In this document: positions 1 to 9,031 of the stretch, in pieces
Layout: the number at the start of each line of letters is the position of its first letter
Position numbering within the stretch: position 1 is the first letter of the stretch
NCBI GenBank assembly: GCA_049606855.1
Contig: JBMYVY010000002.1
Coordinates: 186,001-250,000, forward strand
Source of the DNA: JBELHR01 sp049606855
GTDB lineage: Bacteria > Bacteroidota > Bacteroidia > Flavobacteriales > Flavobacteriaceae
Direction: 5' to 3'
DNA length: 64,000 nucleotides
Program-made: the position numbers and the translations under genes
Notes under the pieces: model-generated
Told to the model about the DNA's origin: nothing
What the model saw: the letters and a program-made list of their open reading frames with translations, nothing else
Database searches by the model: none

Positions 1-19
1 CGAACGTTTTTATTATGCT

Positions 20-979
20 ATGAGACAGACAATTATCATTTTACTTTTTTCCTTTAAGCTCTATTCTCAAGAATTCAAACAAGTCGCTTTTTATAATTTA
101 GAAAACTTATTTGACACCATTGACAATCCAGAGACCTGGGATGATCAACGCACTCCTAATGGAGTTTATCACTACAATTCAAAGGTGTATAAAACTAAAG
201 TAAACCATATGGCAAAGGTTCTTGCCGATTTGTATAATCACGCAAATGAATCAGGAGTTGCCTTAACTGGATTAGTTGAATTAGAAAATAGAGCGGTTTT
301 GGTCGATTTAATTAATTCTAAACATTTACAGTCCTTTAAATTAAATATTATTCACGAGGATTCTCCCGATAAGCGCGGTATTGATGTGGCACTTTTATAT
401 GACCCAAATCAATTTACTCCTATCAATTATGAGTATCATGAAGTAAGGCTTTGGGATAAAGAATCTTATCGAATCTACACAAGAGATATCCTAGAAGTCC
501 AGGGTTATTTAGGTGATCGCGAAGTATATGTATTTGTAAATCACTGGCCCTCTAGGAGAGGAGGTAAAAAAAGATCAAGTCATTTGAGGTTAGCAGCAAG
601 TCAAGTTCTAAAAAAACGAATGAAAGCCATAGTACAGAGGAACAAAGAAGTATTAATTATTGCTATGGGTGATTTCAATGATGACCCAAATGACCTCAGT
701 TTGAAAAACCTGGACAGTCTATTGCACAATCCGTTTAAACGATTATATGAACTTGGGAATCACACCTTAGTATACAATGACAGAACAAATCTATTCGACC
801 AAATTTTGATTAACAAAGCAAGCTCTGTAGAAAAAATCTGCATTTTCAACCCGGAATACCTTATTCAAAATAAAGGCAGATACAAAGGATACCCATTGCG
901 ATCATATGCCGGTCATGTGTTTCAGGGAGGATATAGCGACCATTATCCTGTATACATAAGTATTAATCTATCTCCTTGA
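20..979 (+). CDS. Secreted endonuclease/exonuclease/phosphatase family protein
   Basis: This is a metal-dependent phosphoesterase of the EEP (DNase I-like) fold, 319 residues. Family signatures are seen in order: FYNLENLFD near residue 24 (Asn26 and metal-ligand candidate Glu28), VELENR near 86, NHWPSRRGG near 174 (catalytic His), GDFNDDP near 217 and YSDHYPVYI close to the C-terminus. A short hydrophobic N-terminus ending LYSQEF suggests export. The frame stays open to the left window edge, so a start upstream of base 20 cannot be excluded. The substrate (nucleic acid or phosphoester) cannot be told from sequence. A second, more distant EEP protein lies at 5226-6041. Confidence 0.82.
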   Translation: MRQTIIILLFSFKLYSQEFKQVAFYNLENLFDTIDNPETWDDQRTPNGVYHYNSKVYKTKVNHMAKVLADLYNHANESGVALTGLVELENRAVLVDLINSKHLQSFKLNIIHEDSPDKRGIDVALLYDPNQFTPINYEYHEVRLWDKESYRIYTRDILEVQGYLGDREVYVFVNHWPSRRGGKKRSSHLRLAASQVLKKRMKAIVQRNKEVLIIAMGDFNDDPNDLSLKNLDSLLHNPFKRLYELGNHTLVYNDRTNLFDQILINKASSVEKICIFNPEYLIQNKGRYKGYPLRSYAGHVFQGGYSDHYPVYISINLSP

Positions 980-991
980 ATTTTTGTATCT

Positions 992-999
992 TAACTTTG
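992..999 (+). promoter_or_regulatory. Putative -7 promoter element TAACTTTG
   Basis: It is an exact match to the Bacteroidota -7 consensus TAnnTTTG, 31 nt before the permease start codon. No clear -33 TTTG lies at the usual 19-21 nt upstream. Confidence 0.5.
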
Positions 1000-1030
1000 T
1001 TTTACCTCCCTCCAAAAAAATATCTTAATC

Positions 1031-2779
1031 ATGTCAGATTCAAAAAAACACACCAAACTTGGAGAATTAGCAGCAACCGCAATTTCAGGTAATGACATCA
1101 GCTCCTCTTGTCTTTATGTTTCAGCACTTGCCATTGTTTATTCAGGTCAATATGCATGGATTGCGCTTTTAATGGTGGCAGCTGTTCTGTTTTTGTATAG
1201 AAAAATTTACGGCGAAGTCGTTGGCGCACTGCCACTCAATGGAGGGGCCTATAATGCGTTGCTAAATACCACAAGTAAATCAACAGCATCGGTAGCTGCT
1301 ACTTTGACTATACTCTCTTATATGGCCACTGCTGTAATATCAGCCAATGAAGCTATGCATTATCTTCATTCCTTATGGGAAAGTATTCCCGTTATTATCG
1401 CCACGATTATTCTCTTGAGTATATTTATGATTCTCAGCATTATTGGAATTTCCGAATCTGCTGTAGTCGCAATATTTATTTTTATATTTCATCTAAGCTC
1501 ATTGGTGATACTTTCAAGTTTGTGCTTTTATTATCTGTTTGAAAATGGCTTTACAATATTTGAACAAAATAATGCTCAAGAAGTCCCCTATGGCTCGGTC
1601 ACAACAGCTTTGTTTTTTGGATTTTCGGCCGCTATGCTAGGAATATCTGGCTTCGAAAGTTCAGCTAACTTTGTAGAAGAACAAAAAAAAGGTGTTTTCC
1701 CGAAAACTTTGAGAAACATGTGGGTGGTTGTTTCAATTATCAACCCGCTTATTGCTTTCCTTGCTTTATCTATGTTGACGACGCATCAAGTAGGCGAAAA
1801 CCAAAATGCTTTGTTATCAGTGATGGGTGAAATGTCTGGAGGGTCATGGCTAGCTACATTAGTTTCCATTGATGCTGTTCTTGTATTATCCGGAGCCGTA
1901 TTAACAAGTTTTGTTGGGGTGACAGGACTAATTCACAGAATGACTTTAGACCGTGTTTTACCCCCATTTTTATTGAAAAAAAGTAAAAATGGATCCTATT
2001 ATTTGATCGCTATACTTTTCTTTTTGCTTTGTGTCTCAATTTTATTAATTACTAAAGGAGAATTAGGGGCTTTGGCAGGAGTTTATACGATCTCCTTTCT
2101 CTCTGTAATGGCACTATTTGGTGTAGGTAATATTTTACTCAAAGGAAGACGAAAAAACTTGCCGAGACCTGAACGCTCCACATGGATTGGATTATTAGTT
2201 GCAATAATTGCCATAATCATTGCTATACTCGGAAATGCCTTATTAAACCCTCCATATCTCGTGGTCTTTTTTGAATACTTTTTACCGGTGGTGGCCTTTG
2301 TGTTTATAATGCTCAACAGGATTCCTTTATTAAAGCTGCTTCTATTGCTTATTGAGGCAATTTTTAAGCCGATTCAGTCCTTTTTGACCAAATCCAATTA
2401 CACCATTATGCGTCTGATAAATCGCATCAACTCTGTAGAGTTCGTCTACTTTACTAAAGGAGACAATATCGCAACCTTAAATAAGGTTATGCTTTACATC
2501 AAGAAAAATGAAAATACTAAGAGGATTAAAATTGTCACTGTTTTTAAGGATGATGAGAAACCTTCGGACGGCTACTTAAAAGACCTAGAGGTACTTGATA
2601 GAGAATATCCAAATATCAAAATCGAATTTATCGCAATGAAGGGAGAATTTGGACCGGAATTAATTGAAAAATGTTCCAAAGAATGGAAAATTCCAGTGAA
2701 CTTCATGTTTATAGCTTCTCCAGGAGATAGATTCCCTTATCGATTAGAGGAATTAGGGGGAGTTCGCTTAATAATTTGA
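1031..2779 (+). CDS. APC family amino acid permease
   Basis: This is a polytopic membrane transporter of the amino acid-polyamine-organocation superfamily, 582 residues. About twelve hydrophobic segments fill residues 1-445. The first begins with the family-like GNDISSS stretch near residue 20, and a glycine-rich GFSAAMLGISGFESSANF segment near 200 corresponds to the conserved TM6 region. The last 120 residues are hydrophilic and form a small cytosolic alpha/beta-like tail. The substrate is probably an amino acid but cannot be assigned. A TAnnTTTG element lies just upstream, so this gene may head the plus-strand run to 6909. Confidence 0.82.
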   Translation: MSDSKKHTKLGELAATAISGNDISSSCLYVSALAIVYSGQYAWIALLMVAAVLFLYRKIYGEVVGALPLNGGAYNALLNTTSKSTASVAATLTILSYMATAVISANEAMHYLHSLWESIPVIIATIILLSIFMILSIIGISESAVVAIFIFIFHLSSLVILSSLCFYYLFENGFTIFEQNNAQEVPYGSVTTALFFGFSAAMLGISGFESSANFVEEQKKGVFPKTLRNMWVVVSIINPLIAFLALSMLTTHQVGENQNALLSVMGEMSGGSWLATLVSIDAVLVLSGAVLTSFVGVTGLIHRMTLDRVLPPFLLKKSKNGSYYLIAILFFLLCVSILLITKGELGALAGVYTISFLSVMALFGVGNILLKGRRKNLPRPERSTWIGLLVAIIAIIIAILGNALLNPPYLVVFFEYFLPVVAFVFIMLNRIPLLKLLLLLIEAIFKPIQSFLTKSNYTIMRLINRINSVEFVYFTKGDNIATLNKVMLYIKKNENTKRIKIVTVFKDDEKPSDGYLKDLEVLDREYPNIKIEFIAMKGEFGPELIEKCSKEWKIPVNFMFIASPGDRFPYRLEELGGVRLII

Positions 2780-2846
2780 TAACCATTTCTAGATAGAGTT
2801 TAAAAAAATGATTCAATTTAATTAGAATCTATTAACTTGTGCGCTT

Positions 2847-3281
2847 ATGAGAATAAATGCCCTTATTTTATTCTTGTTCATAAGTAGCTGGACTTATGGG
2901 CAAGGCTTTGAGTTAATTTTAGACCATGTGGCTCTTGAAGTCCAAAATTTAGAGGAGTCTTCAAAGTTTTATAGTGAAGTATTAAAGTTAAAAGAACTTC
3001 CTACACCCAATAACAACCCAAAATTAAGATGGTTTGATTTAGGAAACAATAGACAATTACACCTTATTCTAGCGGAAGAACCCTATGAGCTTCCATCTAA
3101 ATCTGTACATTTCTCTTTAGCTTGTTCTGATTTACCTTCTTTGATCACAGAGCTCAAAGTCCCCTATGAAAGCTGGCTTGGCGAGAAAAGCAAAATAAGT
3201 GATCGACCAGATGGAATCCAACAAATATATATACAAGATAATTCTGGATATTGGATAGAAATAAATAATGTAAAATACTAG
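2847..3281 (+). CDS. Exported VOC (glyoxalase-like) family protein
   Basis: The protein has 144 residues with a signal peptide (MRINALILFLFISSWTYGQ) followed by one vicinal-oxygen-chelate module. It opens LDHVALEVQNLEESSKFY near residue 26 and contains HLILAEE near 72 and a C-terminal YIQDNSGYWIEI strand. Candidate metal ligands are His28, His72 and Glu139. VOC proteins include glyoxalases, dioxygenases and resistance proteins, and which applies here is not evident. The neighbouring gene starts 3 nt downstream, so co-transcription is likely. Confidence 0.75.
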   Translation: MRINALILFLFISSWTYGQGFELILDHVALEVQNLEESSKFYSEVLKLKELPTPNNNPKLRWFDLGNNRQLHLILAEEPYELPSKSVHFSLACSDLPSLITELKVPYESWLGEKSKISDRPDGIQQIYIQDNSGYWIEINNVKY

Positions 3282-3284
3282 CTT

Positions 3285-3893
3285 ATGGAGTTTTTAGACA
3301 TCCCTTGGTTCGATGATGATTTTTATAAAATGATTTTTAGGTTTAGCATAAACCTTATTTTTATGACCGTAATAATAAGGTATCTGTATTATCAAAAATC
3401 CAGAAATACCGACTATCTATTTACCTATTTCTTAATCGGAATCATCGTCTTTTTCATTTGCTTCACCTTAAAAAAGTATGAGTTAGATTTAGGGATGGCT
3501 CTGGGTTTATTTGCAATTTTCGGCATAATCCGATATCGTACAGATCCGATACCTATTCGAGAAATGACCTATCTTTTCGTGATTATTGGAATCTCAATAA
3601 TGAATGCCTTAGTCAACAAAAAGATGTCTTATGCGGAGGTTTTGGCTTCAAATACTTTAATCACCTTGGCGATTTTTATCTTAGAGAGCATCAACGTGCT
3701 AAGTACCGAGATTTCCAAAAAAATCGTTTATGACAATATGGATTTGATTAAAAAACAAAACCATCAAGCACTTAAAAAAGACCTTGAAGAAAGAACAGGA
3801 TTAACTATTAACCGAATAAAAGTGGGAAATATTGATTATTTCAAGCCCGCAGCGAACATTACAATTTACTACGAACGTCATGAAGAAAACTAA
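3285..3893 (+). CDS. DUF4956 domain-containing membrane protein
   Basis: The protein has 202 residues with about four transmembrane helices (roughly 15-35, 43-60, 67-82 and 100-140). A conserved-looking GLFAIFGIIRYRTDPIPIRE stretch lies near residue 76 and a soluble C-terminal domain from about 150. This matches DUF4956, a membrane family of unknown function often found near polyphosphate-polymerase-like (VTC) proteins. None is nearby here. The end overlaps the next gene by 14 nt, which implies tight co-expression with the DUF2490 protein. Confidence 0.75.
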   Translation: MEFLDIPWFDDDFYKMIFRFSINLIFMTVIIRYLYYQKSRNTDYLFTYFLIGIIVFFICFTLKKYELDLGMALGLFAIFGIIRYRTDPIPIREMTYLFVIIGISIMNALVNKKMSYAEVLASNTLITLAIFILESINVLSTEISKKIVYDNMDLIKKQNHQALKKDLEERTGLTINRIKVGNIDYFKPAANITIYYERHEEN

Positions 3894-4536
3894 CTTAATC
3901 CTTTGCTTACTTCTAACTGTAACAAGTATTTCATTTGCACAAAATGAAGATACAGAACTTTGGACATCAGTAGAATTAAATTATAAAGCATCTAAAAAAT
4001 GGTCCTTTGAACTAAGAGAAATGATACGGTTCAAAGAGGATATTTCGGCAGTTGATCAATACTATACCCAAGGGTCAGCAACCTATGAGTTTATAGATAA
4101 TTTTGCCCTAGCTTTAGGGTACAGATTTATTCGGAAAAACGACAATCAAGGCGCTTGGCAAGGTTATGAAAACATAGGAAGAATTCAATCAGATTTAATC
4201 TATAAATTTAAAACAGGCAGATGGTCTAATGGACTTAGATTTAGATATCAAAATCGAAAAAATTTCACGAAAACTGATCAAATTCAAAATGCGATTCGCT
4301 TTAAGGGAGGAACCTCGTACAATATCAGTAATTGGAAATTAGATCCGAAACTTACTTATGAGTATTTCATTCCAGACACAGGATTCAATAGATACCGAAT
4401 AACATTTGGAACAGATTATAAATTTTCTAAAACAAGTCGAGTATATTTGTACTACTCATATGAGCGAAAATTGGCCGGAGTGGATTCAGATATTATAAAC
4501 ACGATCCGTCTCAAATATCGCTTCAGTTTAAAATAA
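3880..4536 (+). CDS. DUF2490 family outer-membrane protein
   Basis: The protein has 218 residues, with the start taken at the ATG at 3880 because it opens a clean signal peptide (MKKTNLILCLLLTVTSISFAQ). The mature part alternates polar and aromatic residues (for example WSFELREMIRFKED, ALALGYRFIRKN, WSNGLRFRYQNRKN) and ends in an aromatic strand, LKYRFSLK. These are the hallmarks of a small outer-membrane beta-barrel of the DUF2490 type. The function is unknown. The start overlaps the DUF4956 gene, suggesting the two proteins work together. Confidence 0.78.
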   Translation: MKKTNLILCLLLTVTSISFAQNEDTELWTSVELNYKASKKWSFELREMIRFKEDISAVDQYYTQGSATYEFIDNFALALGYRFIRKNDNQGAWQGYENIGRIQSDLIYKFKTGRWSNGLRFRYQNRKNFTKTDQIQNAIRFKGGTSYNISNWKLDPKLTYEYFIPDTGFNRYRITFGTDYKFSKTSRVYLYYSYERKLAGVDSDIINTIRLKYRFSLK

Positions 4537-4542
4537 TAGATT

Positions 4543-5226
4543 ATGCAACAATTATACACACAACAAGCCGAATTAATTGAAGTTCAAAAAGCCTTTATGC
4601 AAAAGGTTTATACATGGATGGTAGGGGCTTTAACAATTACAGGATCAGTTGCCTATGTGATTTCTAGTAAAACGGGCTTAATTGAATCTATTTACCCTTA
4701 TTTCACTCTACTAGTGATAGCTCAACTAGGTGTCGTTATTTTTCTTTCTGCAAGAATAAACAAAATGACAAGTTCCACTGCATTCATTTTATTTACGCTC
4801 TATTCCGTGTTAAACGGAGTTACTTTTTCTGTAATTTTTGAAGTTTATACCGCTTCATCTATTGCCTCAACATTTTTCGTTACCGCAGGAACATTTGCGG
4901 CTATGAGCTTGTATGGTTGGTTCACCAAAAAGGACTTGACAAGCATGGGAAGCTTTTTATACATGGCCCTTATCGGACTTATTATCGCCTCTGTGGTTAA
5001 TATGTTTTTTGCCAGTTCTGTGATGTATTGGGTAATTACTTATGCCGGTGTTTTGATCTTTGTTGGACTAACAGCATATGATACTCAAAAAATTAAGAAA
5101 ATGAGTGTGGAATTTCACGACAATGAATCCCACAATAAAGGTGCAGTAATTGGAGCCTTGACTTTATACTTGGATTTCATCAACTTATTTTTATACCTGT
5201 TGAGAATTTTAGGCAATAGAAACTAA
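4543..5226 (+). CDS. Bax inhibitor-1/YccA family membrane protein
   Basis: The protein has 227 residues and seven predicted membrane helices. Family features include the N-terminal FMQKVYTWMVGALTITG, a central GTFAAMSLYGWFTKKDL near 125 and the closing GLTAYDTQKIKKM / GALTLYLDFINLFLYLLRILG block, which carries the conserved Asp residues near the last helix. BI-1 proteins are calcium-leak or stress-related channels; bacterial YccA interacts with FtsH. The stop codon shares one base with the next start (TAATG). Confidence 0.9.
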   Translation: MQQLYTQQAELIEVQKAFMQKVYTWMVGALTITGSVAYVISSKTGLIESIYPYFTLLVIAQLGVVIFLSARINKMTSSTAFILFTLYSVLNGVTFSVIFEVYTASSIASTFFVTAGTFAAMSLYGWFTKKDLTSMGSFLYMALIGLIIASVVNMFFASSVMYWVITYAGVLIFVGLTAYDTQKIKKMSVEFHDNESHNKGAVIGALTLYLDFINLFLYLLRILGNRN

Positions 5227-6041
5227 TGAAAAAAACAGTAATCACCCTGCTTCTTCTAGCAGGGTGCTTTTTTTGGTCTTGTCAGCATCATTACGATCAT
5301 TCAATTGTTGTGATGACCTATAATATTAAAAATGATTACGACCCTAATCCCCCAAACAATTGGAAGAGCAGGAAGGACCAAATGACTCATCAGATTCGCT
5401 CTATTGGCCCTGATATATGGGGAGTTCAAGAAGCTTTGTACAACCAATTGGAGGATCTCAAATCTGCATTACCCGAATACGATTTTGTAGGATTGAGTCG
5501 CGATGCAAAACCTGATTCCGGTGAGTTTTGTGCGATTTTTTATAAGACTTCCCGATGGAAGGTATTGGAGAGTCGAACCTCCTGGTTTGGCGGAATGCAA
5601 GGCAAAGTTAATTTAGATGCAGCTTATCCAAGGATCTATACTTGGGGGCAATTTGTGGACAAGCACGGCAATGAGATTCTCATTGTAAATACGCATTTGG
5701 ACCACATTGGTCAGCAATCCAGAATTCAGGCAGCACAGGAATTAAACACGCTTGCAAAAATCTCAAAAAAAAGTATCTTGATGGGTGATTTAAATTGTCT
5801 GGAACAAGAGGAAACCATCGAAATATTAAATCAAAATTGGAAGGATAGTTGGACAAAAAACTCCAAGGGAGAACAAGGGACCTTTAACGGGTTCAATCAA
5901 GATTATGACAATCAAAGAAGAATTGACTATATTTTTTACCGAGGATTTAAATTAGAAAATCAAAGACACGATAATACACGGCTTAGTAATGGGAATTTTA
6001 TTTCAGATCATTTCCCCGTTATAGCCACTTTTAAATATTAG
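5226..6041 (+). CDS. Endonuclease/exonuclease/phosphatase family lipoprotein
   Basis: This EEP-fold phosphoesterase has 271 residues. The N-terminus MKKTVITLLLLAGCFFWSC contains a lipoprotein-like signal with two candidate Cys residues (14 and 19). Motifs seen are VMTYNIKND near 29, GVQEAL near 67, NTHLDHIG near 157, MGDLNC near 182 and ISDHFPV near 260. This subfamily resembles secreted sphingomyelinase/DNase-like proteins, and the substrate is unknown. Codons 6-17 form a complete intrinsic-terminator structure (5243-5274), so expression may be attenuated. Confidence 0.82.
   Translation: MKKTVITLLLLAGCFFWSCQHHYDHSIVVMTYNIKNDYDPNPPNNWKSRKDQMTHQIRSIGPDIWGVQEALYNQLEDLKSALPEYDFVGLSRDAKPDSGEFCAIFYKTSRWKVLESRTSWFGGMQGKVNLDAAYPRIYTWGQFVDKHGNEILIVNTHLDHIGQQSRIQAAQELNTLAKISKKSILMGDLNCLEQEETIEILNQNWKDSWTKNSKGEQGTFNGFNQDYDNQRRIDYIFYRGFKLENQRHDNTRLSNGNFISDHFPVIATFKY
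5243..5274 (+). terminator. Intrinsic-terminator structure inside a coding sequence
   Basis: Arms CACCCTGC (5243-5250) and GCAGGGTG (5259-5266) form a perfect 8-bp stem with an 8-nt loop, followed by C and seven T (5268-5274). It lies just after the BI-1 stop codon but within codons 6-17 of the lipoprotein gene. Confidence 0.6.
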
Positions 6042-6045
6042 CATT

Positions 6046-6909
6046 ATGAAAGAATCAAGATTTATATGGGGACATTGGCGATTGTTGGATTGGAACTTGA
6101 GTACAAAAGAGCTGGAATTATTATCTAATCAAGCCATTGATTTAGGCATTACTTCATTCGATCACGCGGATATTTATGGTGACTATCAATGCGAGGAAGC
6201 CTTCGGAAAGGTTTTGAAACAAAACCCAGAAATGCGAAATAAAATTGAATTGATTTCAAAATGTGGAATTAAATTGTTGTCTGATAAATTCCCTGATCGC
6301 AAAACTAAATATTATGATTATTCCAAAGATTATATCATTAATCAGGTAAACCAAAGCCTAAAAAACCTTTCAACAGACCGTTTAGATGTTTTGTTATTAC
6401 ACCGTCCTTCTCCTTTTATGGATGCTGACGAAGTAGCAGAGGCCTTTGATTTTTTATTTGAACAGGGAAAAGTAAAATCTTTTGGGGTCTCGAACTTTCT
6501 TCCCATTGAATTCGAACAATTGCAAAATGCATGCAATCACAAACTCATTAGCAATCAAATTGAAATATCCGTTGCGTGTCTAGAACACTTTGACAATAAT
6601 AATATCAATTTTCTGCAAACAAAAGGGATTTCACCTATGGCCTGGTCTCCATTATCGGGTGGTGACTTGTTCAATCAAACCAATGATTTGACCCAACTTT
6701 TAGACAATTTAAAGGAGAAGTACAATGCCTCAGGAATTGATCAAATTGCTTATGCTTGGTTACTGAAACATCCTTCTGGAATTCGTCCTATTCTAGGAAG
6801 CGGAAAATTGTCGAGATTAAAAGATGCTGTCGATTCATTAAATATAAACCTCAGTTTAGAAGATTGGTTCGCAATTTACCAGGCATCTAAAGGTCATGAG
6901 GTTGCTTAA
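6046..6909 (+). CDS. Aldo/keto reductase
   Basis: This is an NAD(P)H-dependent oxidoreductase of the AKR superfamily, 287 residues. The tetrad residues are visible: Asp in FDHADIYGDY (near 40; Asp41 and Tyr45), Lys in LISKCGIKL (near 74) and His in DVLLLHRPSP (near 116). The NADP-binding end is represented by WSPLSGGDLF and RPILGSGKLSRL. It resembles the YdhF-type oxidoreductases. The 3' end overlaps the convergent recJ by 23 nt. Confidence 0.88.
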   Translation: MKESRFIWGHWRLLDWNLSTKELELLSNQAIDLGITSFDHADIYGDYQCEEAFGKVLKQNPEMRNKIELISKCGIKLLSDKFPDRKTKYYDYSKDYIINQVNQSLKNLSTDRLDVLLLHRPSPFMDADEVAEAFDFLFEQGKVKSFGVSNFLPIEFEQLQNACNHKLISNQIEISVACLEHFDNNNINFLQTKGISPMAWSPLSGGDLFNQTNDLTQLLDNLKEKYNASGIDQIAYAWLLKHPSGIRPILGSGKLSRLKDAVDSLNINLSLEDWFAIYQASKGHEVA

Positions 6910-8578
6910 TATCTTTAATCATTAGCTGGAAGTTCTCTTGTCCTCGAAAACTATTTTTATCCAATTCGTAGGCCACATCGAGAAGTTGACCACAGTGGCT
7001 TATTTTCTTTCCTAAACCAAAGCCTATACCATTAAAGGTAATGTCCTTTTCTGTATCCTTGAATTGAACTTTTAAATGCTTTCCTTCATCCCCAACAGTC
7101 TTGGCATAACCTGTATCTCTTAAATTTCTTGTAACGAAAACAGGTCGCTCGTTTGAGGGGCCAAAAGGTTGCATCCGCTTTAAAATTCTATAAAATTTCT
7201 CATCAATGAGTTCAAATGCTAATTCTGAATCGACAGTAATTTCTTGAATTTTTTGTTCTTCAGTTAAGGTTTCTTTTACTACTTGGTTAAAACGTTTTTT
7301 AAAGGCTTGAAAATTCTCTGGCTTAATCGTTAAGCCCGCAGCATACATATGACCTCCAAATTGCTCGAGTAAATCAGCGCATTCATTAAGTGCATTGTAT
7401 ACATCGAACCCCCTTACGCTTCTGGCGGATGCTGCAAGAACAGTTCCACTTTGAGTAAAAACCAAGGTTGGTCTATAATAAGTATCTATGAGTCTTGAAG
7501 CTACAATTCCAATAACACCCTTGTGCCAATCCTCCTTAAAAACAACTGTTGCAGGATCATTTTGCTCCTCATTTTTTAGAATTTGTTCCAAAGCCTCCTG
7601 AGAAGTTCCTTGATCAGCTGTTCTCCGGCTGGAGTTAAATTCATTGATTTCCTCCCCTTTTAAATAAGCTGCTTCCTCTCGGTTTTCGAGTAATAATTCC
7701 ACGGCGTATAATCCGTGTTTCATTCTTCCAGCTGCATTAATTTTAGGGCCAACAGTAAAGATAACATCCGTCAAACTGAATTCCTTGTGATCGCTTTGCG
7801 CCATCAAAACCTTTAATCCAGGACGACTTCTTTTATTCAATTCTTTTAATCCGTGAAAAGCCAATATTCTGTTTTCTCCATTTACAGGCACAATATCTGC
7901 TCCAATACTTATGGCACATAAATCCAGTAAAGGGATCAGATCAGAAAACTCCAGATTCAATTTTTCCTGTAGTGCTTGGCAAAGTTTAAATCCTACTCCA
8001 CAACCACTTAATTCTTTAAATGGATATTCGCAATCCGATTGCTTAGGATCTAATACCGCTACAGCCTTGGGCAGTTCATCTCCAGGTCGATGATGATCAC
8101 AAATGATGAAGTCAATTCCCCTTTGCTTTGCATAATCGATGTGCTCAATGGATTTAATACCACAGTCAAGGGCAATTATCAAACTGATTCCTTTTTCTTG
8201 TGCCACATCAATTCCCTTAAAAGAAATTCCATAACCTTCCAGATATCGATCCGGAATATACGGGGTTAAATCCATATCCAAAGTCTCTAAAAAGGAAGTC
8301 ATCAATGCTACAGATGTGGTTCCGTCCACATCGTAATCTCCATAAACCATTACTTTTTCACCAGCGGAAATTGCCAGACGAATTCGTTCTACTGCTTTGC
8401 CCATATCCTTCATTAAGAATGGGTCGTGCAGGGCATTTAAATCCGGGTTAAAAAAAGATTTTGCTTGATCAAAAGTCTCTATTCCTCTTTGGGCCAATAA
8501 ACGACCTAGAACCGGATTTACTCCGAGCTCCTTCTCAAGTTGAGGGGCAGATAATTGTGGTCTAAATTTCCACTTCAT
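6887..8578 (-). CDS. recJ: Single-stranded-DNA-specific exonuclease RecJ
   Basis: RecJ is a 5'-3' exonuclease on single-stranded DNA used in RecF-type recombination and mismatch repair. The 563-residue protein (family about 560-580) shows the DHH phosphoesterase core: VMVYGDYDVDGTTS near 74, DCGIKS near 137, DFIICDHHRPG near 158 and GRMKHG near 280. The DHHA1 part carries GGHMYAAGL near 408, and a C-terminal OB-like domain follows. The ATG at 8578 is chosen because it gives the usual MKWKF start and lies one base past the osmC stop; a longer frame upstream would overlap osmC. Confidence 0.95.
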   Translation of the reverse strand: MKWKFRPQLSAPQLEKELGVNPVLGRLLAQRGIETFDQAKSFFNPDLNALHDPFLMKDMGKAVERIRLAISAGEKVMVYGDYDVDGTTSVALMTSFLETLDMDLTPYIPDRYLEGYGISFKGIDVAQEKGISLIIALDCGIKSIEHIDYAKQRGIDFIICDHHRPGDELPKAVAVLDPKQSDCEYPFKELSGCGVGFKLCQALQEKLNLEFSDLIPLLDLCAISIGADIVPVNGENRILAFHGLKELNKRSRPGLKVLMAQSDHKEFSLTDVIFTVGPKINAAGRMKHGLYAVELLLENREEAAYLKGEEINEFNSSRRTADQGTSQEALEQILKNEEQNDPATVVFKEDWHKGVIGIVASRLIDTYYRPTLVFTQSGTVLAASARSVRGFDVYNALNECADLLEQFGGHMYAAGLTIKPENFQAFKKRFNQVVKETLTEEQKIQEITVDSELAFELIDEKFYRILKRMQPFGPSNERPVFVTRNLRDTGYAKTVGDEGKHLKVQFKDTEKDITFNGIGFGLGKKISHCGQLLDVAYELDKNSFRGQENFQLMIKDIKQPHDL

Positions 8579-8579
8579 A

Positions 8580-9005
8580 CTACTGTTTCGCTTCAGCAAA
8601 TACAGTATCTACCTGGATTTCAGCAAATTTTCTGAACATCGCAAGTACTCCACACATTTCGTTGACCGAGCGATCAACAATTTTTAATAATTTTTTCTCT
8701 GCCAATTCTTTACCGTAAAAGGTAAAAGTCAATTTAACATGATCATATGTTTGTGGTGAACCATCAGTCAACCTACCAACCACATCAATATCGAAACCAT
8801 CTACCTCAACACGCATTTTTGGGATTAAAAAAGCAATATCCATTCCTGCGCAGCCAGCTAAAGAAGAAAGCATCATCGCTTTGGGACGTAATCCTTCTCG
8901 GGTTTCAATAGTATCACTTCCTGCAGCAATCAAAACTTTTCCTCCTGGGCCTTCAGATTCAAACTGCATGGCTCCTTTCCAAACTAAATTTACATTGTGT
9001 TCCAT
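8580..9005 (-). CDS. OsmC family protein
   Basis: The protein has 141 residues and an OsmC/Ohr-like fold. The two conserved redox Cys are visible: one in LSSLAGCAGMD (near 52) and one in VNEMCGVLAMF (near 118). Family members reduce organic peroxides or modify small thiol substrates. The general OsmC group (YhfA-like), rather than Ohr, is suggested by the SLAGC motif. It sits one base upstream of recJ on the same strand and probably shares its transcript. Confidence 0.87.
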   Translation of the reverse strand: MEHNVNLVWKGAMQFESEGPGGKVLIAAGSDTIETREGLRPKAMMLSSLAGCAGMDIAFLIPKMRVEVDGFDIDVVGRLTDGSPQTYDHVKLTFTFYGKELAEKKLLKIVDRSVNEMCGVLAMFRKFAEIQVDTVFAEAKQ

Positions 9006-9023
9006 AATGAATATTCTTTCTTA

Positions 9024-9031
9024 CAAATTTA
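9024..9031 (-). promoter_or_regulatory. Putative -7 promoter element for osmC-recJ
   Basis: The minus strand reads TAAATTTG, an exact TAnnTTTG match ending 18 nt before the OsmC start and overlapping the last codon of the epimerase gene. Confidence 0.45.
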
